From Petunia secreta (taxonomy: Eukaryota; Streptophyta; Magnoliopsida; Solanales; Solanaceae): DNA of 64,000 nucleotides. Made by a program: the position numbers and the translations under genes. The notes below the pieces were generated by a model. It worked only from the letters and a program-made list of their open reading frames with translations, did not search any database and was not told where the DNA came from. Shown piece after piece: positions 59,551 to 64,000 of this stretch. Each line of letters begins with the position of its first letter. Within the stretch, counting starts at the first letter, position 1. The stretch lies in assembly GCA_029990175.1 (NCBI GenBank), contig JARKIP010000011.1:25642001-25706000 (forward strand), written 5' to 3'.

Positions 59551-60090
59551 AATAATAGCAAATAAAATAAATATATGACAAAAAAATTATAAAAGAGTAG
59601 AAGTAGGAACGACCAACCAAATATAACCGTATAATTGAGGTGAAGTTGAAACTTGAGCCTCCACTTCAATTAATTAGTTGAATACTTGATAATCGAAAAA
59701 TTGCAAAAATAGCCAAATTGATATCTCAACCAAGTAGCGCCTCCAATTGACTCAATACTTGATATTTGTAAACTTTACCAAATAGCCAAATATAACTTTG
59801 ATAGCAACTCCAATTAGAACTTGATAAAGTAGCCAAATTATAAACTTTTAACAAATAGCCAAAGTAGAATAATAGCAATATTGTAGAAAATTTGAGAGAA
59901 TTAGAGAGAATTGGAAGATTTGTGTGAAAAATATGATGAAATAATGGGGGTATTTATAGGAAAAAAATAGTTAGGGGTGGTTATGGGGTGATAGAGGGGT
60001 CAAAAAGGCCGTTTTTGGTCGTTGGACAATGGCTAGGGGTCAAAATAACCGTTGCCAACGGCTAGAAAAATCTGACTTTTTTTTTTTGGA
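59551..60090 (-). promoter_or_regulatory. 5' region of the hAT transposase gene
   Basis: It contains a TATA-like TATAAATACCCC on the minus strand near 59949-59960 and a pyrimidine-rich leader (AATTCTCTCTAATTCTCTC), with no coding frame. Confidence 0.55.
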
Positions 60091-60275
60091 CCGGTCCGGT
60101 CCGTCCCGGCCGGTTCCGGTTCCAGTCCATTTTTATACCGGTCCATCCAGTTTTTTTGGACCAAACCGTGTTGGAATCGGACTCGGAGCCCGTTAAGAAG
60201 TTAATGATCCGATTTCAACCGGTCCAAACCGGTTTCCGATCCGAAACCGGACAATTCGCCACCCTTAGTATGTGC

Positions 60276-61862
60276 TATGTACACACTGGATGACTTTCGA
60301 TGTGTCAAAGAGAGGAGCTCAAGTGCGGTGCATTGGGGAGAGGTGGGTGTGTGTGTGTGTGTGTTACATCAGAATGTCACGTGACAGGATGCGCCATGTG
60401 CTCTCACGTTGCTGGATGCTTAAGCTAAGTAGCAAAATAAAAAATCAAAAGTAAAAGAAAAAACAAAAAAGAAGGAAAAAAAAAAGTCCCCCTTAATTAG
60501 ATGCGACGTGGCATTGACCACCGTCAGTTATGGCTTTTGATACTAACCAAAGTTGCTCACATGGCGAGCTGACACACCCTCACACCTCTGTCACGTGCCG
60601 TTATGACCCTACTACAGTGGAATATATCTTCAAAAAGGAGAAAAATCTAAGCAATACGATTTATTATTTATGTAAACATTTTTTTATTTTCTCCTATATG
60701 ATAAAGGACAGTTAGCAGACAAGAGGTCAACATGCCTGCCTGTCCTTTAAGGCGTATTTTGGTACATTCATGCTTATTTTTGAAATTCGTAGAATCAGAG
60801 AGCTAATACATTGTGCTGGATAAATTGGACCATTCCTTTAATGACGTAAAAGCCCGTGTGCAGGTTACAGTTTGCCCTTATGTATGCAGCATAACTTGGA
60901 ATTCAAAATTCCTTTTTACCCCTCATTTTGCTTTTTATTACAGTAAATAGACGATGAACTTTGGTAAATTTATGGAACTTGGTGTCTTCGTTGTATGCCC
61001 AAAAGGTCATTAAAGGTGCTGCTGTCACATTTAGTTGACTCATGCACTCAGAAATTGGACACCCATGCTCTCAGGATATTTTAATTTCTAACTGAACTCT
61101 CTCCGAGTTCGTATCCTTAGCTTGTACTATAATGTTACCTTTATTACCTCAAAAGTTGAAATATTTACTTGACTCATCACACATGCTTCAAAGTAGATGA
61201 ATGAAATTGTCCACGAATATTTTTCTAGACAATGGACCATATTTAGTTTAAGAAAAAATTAGGTAGAAAAGTTAATTAATTACTTGCGGATAGTACGTAG
61301 TTTAACAAAAATATGAACCTCATATAATCACCAAACCTCACCATAGTCAAGTCAAAGCAATGAAAAGTGAAAACCATCAAAAGTTGTCAACTCTTCCACA
61401 ACTTATTTGACAATGGAGATGCGCAAGAATATTGGTTTAGAAGAAAAAATTGCATCTTTCTACAAAGCCTAAAGTAAAATTTAAGAAAAATTTACTATGG
61501 ACAGTCTAGGATTTGTGAGAACTCAATAAAAATATAGAATTAAGTGACAATTCCCCTTATAAGTATTGTTATTTTCGAAAATTAAATCTCATCTCCAAAT
61601 CTGATAAAAAAGAAATGTAAAAGGTTATTTTTTCCCCATAAGATGCTAATGTAGTAATCCACAACAGCATTTTATAGACTTCAAACTAACGTAAAAAAGC
61701 CATTACACTAACCTCTTTAGGAAAAGAAGAAAAACAGAATTAATACAAACTCGGATAGGAAAAAAAAGGATCTTAAAAAAGGACTGATGTATATCATATT
61801 GAAAGAAAGTCCAAAGTCCAAACCAAGCGAGTTAGAGAAACACGCACGAATTCTATATAGCA
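60276..61862. other. No gene seen
   Basis: AT-rich sequence. A short (GT)n run lies at 60347-60362. Nothing else is recognised. Confidence 0.5.
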
Positions 61863-62487
61863 TCTATTAATTAGTATACTAATAGTTACAATACTTTCAC
61901 TTTGCAATATTGTTGTAAGCTAATTTTTCATATTATTGGTGCATGTAACATAACAACAAAAAATAATATAATTTATCCACACATTATAATGTACTAACAA
62001 AAATTATACAATACATTATGAAACAATATAAAACAACTTTTCAAATAAGCTAGAAGAGGTCAGTAGGCATTTGAAAACTTTCTTGTCTTCATCTCTTTCG
62101 ACTTTGAAATCATAGAGGAAATACAATATTATTTTAAGTAGCTGATCAGAAACAAAGCATCAAGCTACATTTAATCATGAATATTTCGTAACACATTATT
62201 AAGTTCTAAAGTTACTAATGATAAAAATCGAACATATAATGAATATATTATTAAAAAGATGTAAGACTAATTAATTTACAAACATGAAGTAAACTACGAC
62301 TAAGAAGAAGCATGTGGAGGAAGAAGAAAGAGAATGTAGGAAAGGGAGAAGAAAAGCGGGCGAACAAAGCTTGGGTTTATAAAAATAGAATTAAACAAAC
62401 AAGATGGACGCTCACTAAAATTTTCTGAATAAAATTCACTATTACAAATTATTGGGCCCGTGCTGGCACGGGCATCCCTCCCCCTAG
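61863..62487 (+). mobile_element. Small non-autonomous Helitron candidate
   Basis: The 3' end is convincing: a perfect hairpin GCCCGTGC TG GCACGGGC at 62456-62473, ten bases, then CTAG (62484-62487) followed by T. The 5' end is less certain; TCTATTAATTAG at 61863 follows an A and fits the TC start. The ~625-bp interior encodes nothing recognisable. The 94-aa minus-strand frame across the end is not supported. Confidence 0.55.
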
Positions 62488-64000
62488 TATGTAAAGATAA
62501 AGCATTCTGAAAATAGCAAACATGCATCTCTGCTACTCCTAAATAGTAATAACCTTGATGACCTCCAAGTGAAGCAACATCCAAGTACCTTCCCTTTTTC
62601 AGTCACTCTTTACACTTTCTTTTTACTAAAAAATATATGAACTTCAAACATTAAAAGCAAACATTAGATTTGGTTTTGAATCTTCCCATCCAATGTATTC
62701 TTGTCAATTTGACAAAAATCGTGTTGAGTCGACATCTGTTGGGTCTTGGATTTTTTTAATATGGTAGATTGATAGTAGACTTTTGGGAAATCTTCATTAT
62801 TTTGAACTAGTATTTTAGATAGAGTTAGGCTAAAAATACATTCTTTATATCCTAGTATCAAAATGGACACACATTTTAGTTTCGAGTTTCACCTCCATTC
62901 ATTATCAAAAGAGTTCACACACTTGCGCTCATAAAAAGGGACCAAGCCAGCGTGTAAGGGAGGTGATGAAGGCATGATTAAAGAAAGTAAAGTACTCACT
63001 CTAACAGGTTTAAGTATTTTAGATAAATGATGGTCTTACACTTCAAACAATTTGACTTCATACATAAATTGTAATACTAAGGCAGTTATAATCACTAAAG
63101 TAAGTTTTTGACGTTCTGTATTTTATTTAGTACTCCATGTGGTCTATTTTACCTGTTACATTTAGCTTGTGTTGTTGCGCACTCCTACTTGTGCACGCCT
63201 ATTAAAAAATACTGTAAATTTAGATAACTACGTACATTTAACAAATAGGTTCTTTGATAACATTGTCATTTATCTCTTTTTAATTTTTTGTAAACTAAAA
63301 TAAATACTATTAGGATAAGCAATGATAAGTTGGAAAAAAAGGCATTAATATTTTATGTTGTAAAATGACATTTATTTTAAATTATTTTTAAAAGCTGAGT
63401 AATTTCACGAAATTTAGATGCCATAGGTTGTTTTTAGGTCCAAAAGTAGAAGAGCTTTCTACTACGTATTAGACGGGCTTTACCGTAAAAACGGTCAGCT
63501 ATCTACTGTTGTATATTCATATTTGCTTTCCTTTTTCTTTTTTTTCTTTTTTTTTTTTCCTTTTGTCAGTGGAGATTTTGTGTTTCTTTCATATCTTAGT
63601 AAACAGTAATATATTTAGAAGCAAATATAATACTCTACTTATTTGTATCCGACTATATTAATTGTCACTATGAAGCCTTATAATGTAGGGTTCAACTGAT
63701 TTATTTACAAAGAAGACACAATCAATGTGAATTATTAGAAAGTAAATTTAAAACTAATTATCTAAAAACTAAATCAACTACTGACGTTCTTTTAAATATA
63801 TAAAATTTAAACTAATTTCAAAAATCGTCATAAATAGGACTAGCAGTGTAACTCTCACTTTTTTTCTTTTTCTTTTGGATCACTAGAAAGTGGCAGGTTT
63901 GCTATCCTCATTCCTTTTACTGAGGGATTGATCATACAATAAATGATATTTAGTTTCCTCCTTCCTCTTTCAGTGACCAAAACAAGAAAAATGAAAAAAA
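62488..64000. other. No gene seen
   Basis: AT-rich, with long T-rich tracts near 63525-63560. Short frames only; nothing recognised on either strand. Confidence 0.5.

Larger units (their letters stand above)
55626..60267 (-). mobile_element. hAT-superfamily DNA transposon
   Basis: Terminal inverted repeats TAAGGGTG/CACCCTTA are flanked by an 8-bp TSD with one mismatch (GTATGCGC at 55618-55625, GTATGTGC at 60268-60275), diagnostic of hAT. Both ends are packed with CCGGTCCGGT-type subterminal motifs in both orientations (55640-55800 and 60090-60255), the kind of site hAT transposases bind. The transposase gene reads on the minus strand. A second BED-finger fragment with its own promoter-like sequence lies near the left end. 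Confidence 0.93.

Overview
The window reads as repeat-rich, intergenic plant nuclear DNA. It is AT-rich, has no bacterial-style operons, and holds no intact host gene that I can defend. Almost every recognisable protein is a transposable-element protein: Ty3/gypsy gag-pol of Tat and Athila type, Ty1/copia pol, and hAT transposase. The element mix (Tat-type gypsy elements with an antisense gene, a Tekay/Del-like LTR family with the CATTCGAGGACGAATG motif, an Ogre-like long LTR, an Athila relative with a plant-transposon-protein domain) suggests a eudicot and probably Solanaceae. That last assignment is inference from memory of these families.

Layout. 1-1341: degraded LTR-like sequence. 1347-6993: decayed Tat-type gypsy element on the minus strand, TSD tggat. 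7154-10345: a ~500-bp segment present twice around an unclassified ~2.2-kb block with a 102-bp (TTA)n microsatellite. 10267-18172, resuming at 27171-27600: decayed Athila-like element whose protease is split by a captured gene-like fragment, and whose 3' ORF is split by a 9.0-kb non-coding LTR element (LARD, 18173-27170, TSD ttgac). 28064-31021: minus-strand Helitron candidate. 31022-33089: PBS remnant, tandem duplication, and CACTA-like and GT-rich repeats. 33095-43912: full-length Tat/Retand-like gypsy element on the minus strand (TSD gtggc) carrying an intron-containing antisense gene. 44660-48522: 3.9-kb solo LTR (TSD ctctt). 49183-55494: TRIM-like miniature LTR element (TSD ataaa) with a young copia element (49925-55147, TSD agaag) nested in it. 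55626-60267: hAT transposon (8-bp TSD) with a nearly readable transposase. 61863-62487: small Helitron candidate. The remainder is AT-rich sequence in which I see nothing.

The most unusual object is inside the TRIM. Its short internal region is an array of eleven 21-nt hairpins, each with the same 7-nt loop (AGAAGTG) and a 7-bp stem whose sequence changes from unit to unit with matching changes on the other arm. The young copia element landed exactly in the loop of hairpin 9. Relative ages from LTR divergence, estimated by eye, agree with the nesting: copia LTRs differ at 5 of 676 positions, LARD LTRs by about 2%, TRIM LTRs by about 6%, and Tat LTRs by about 8%.
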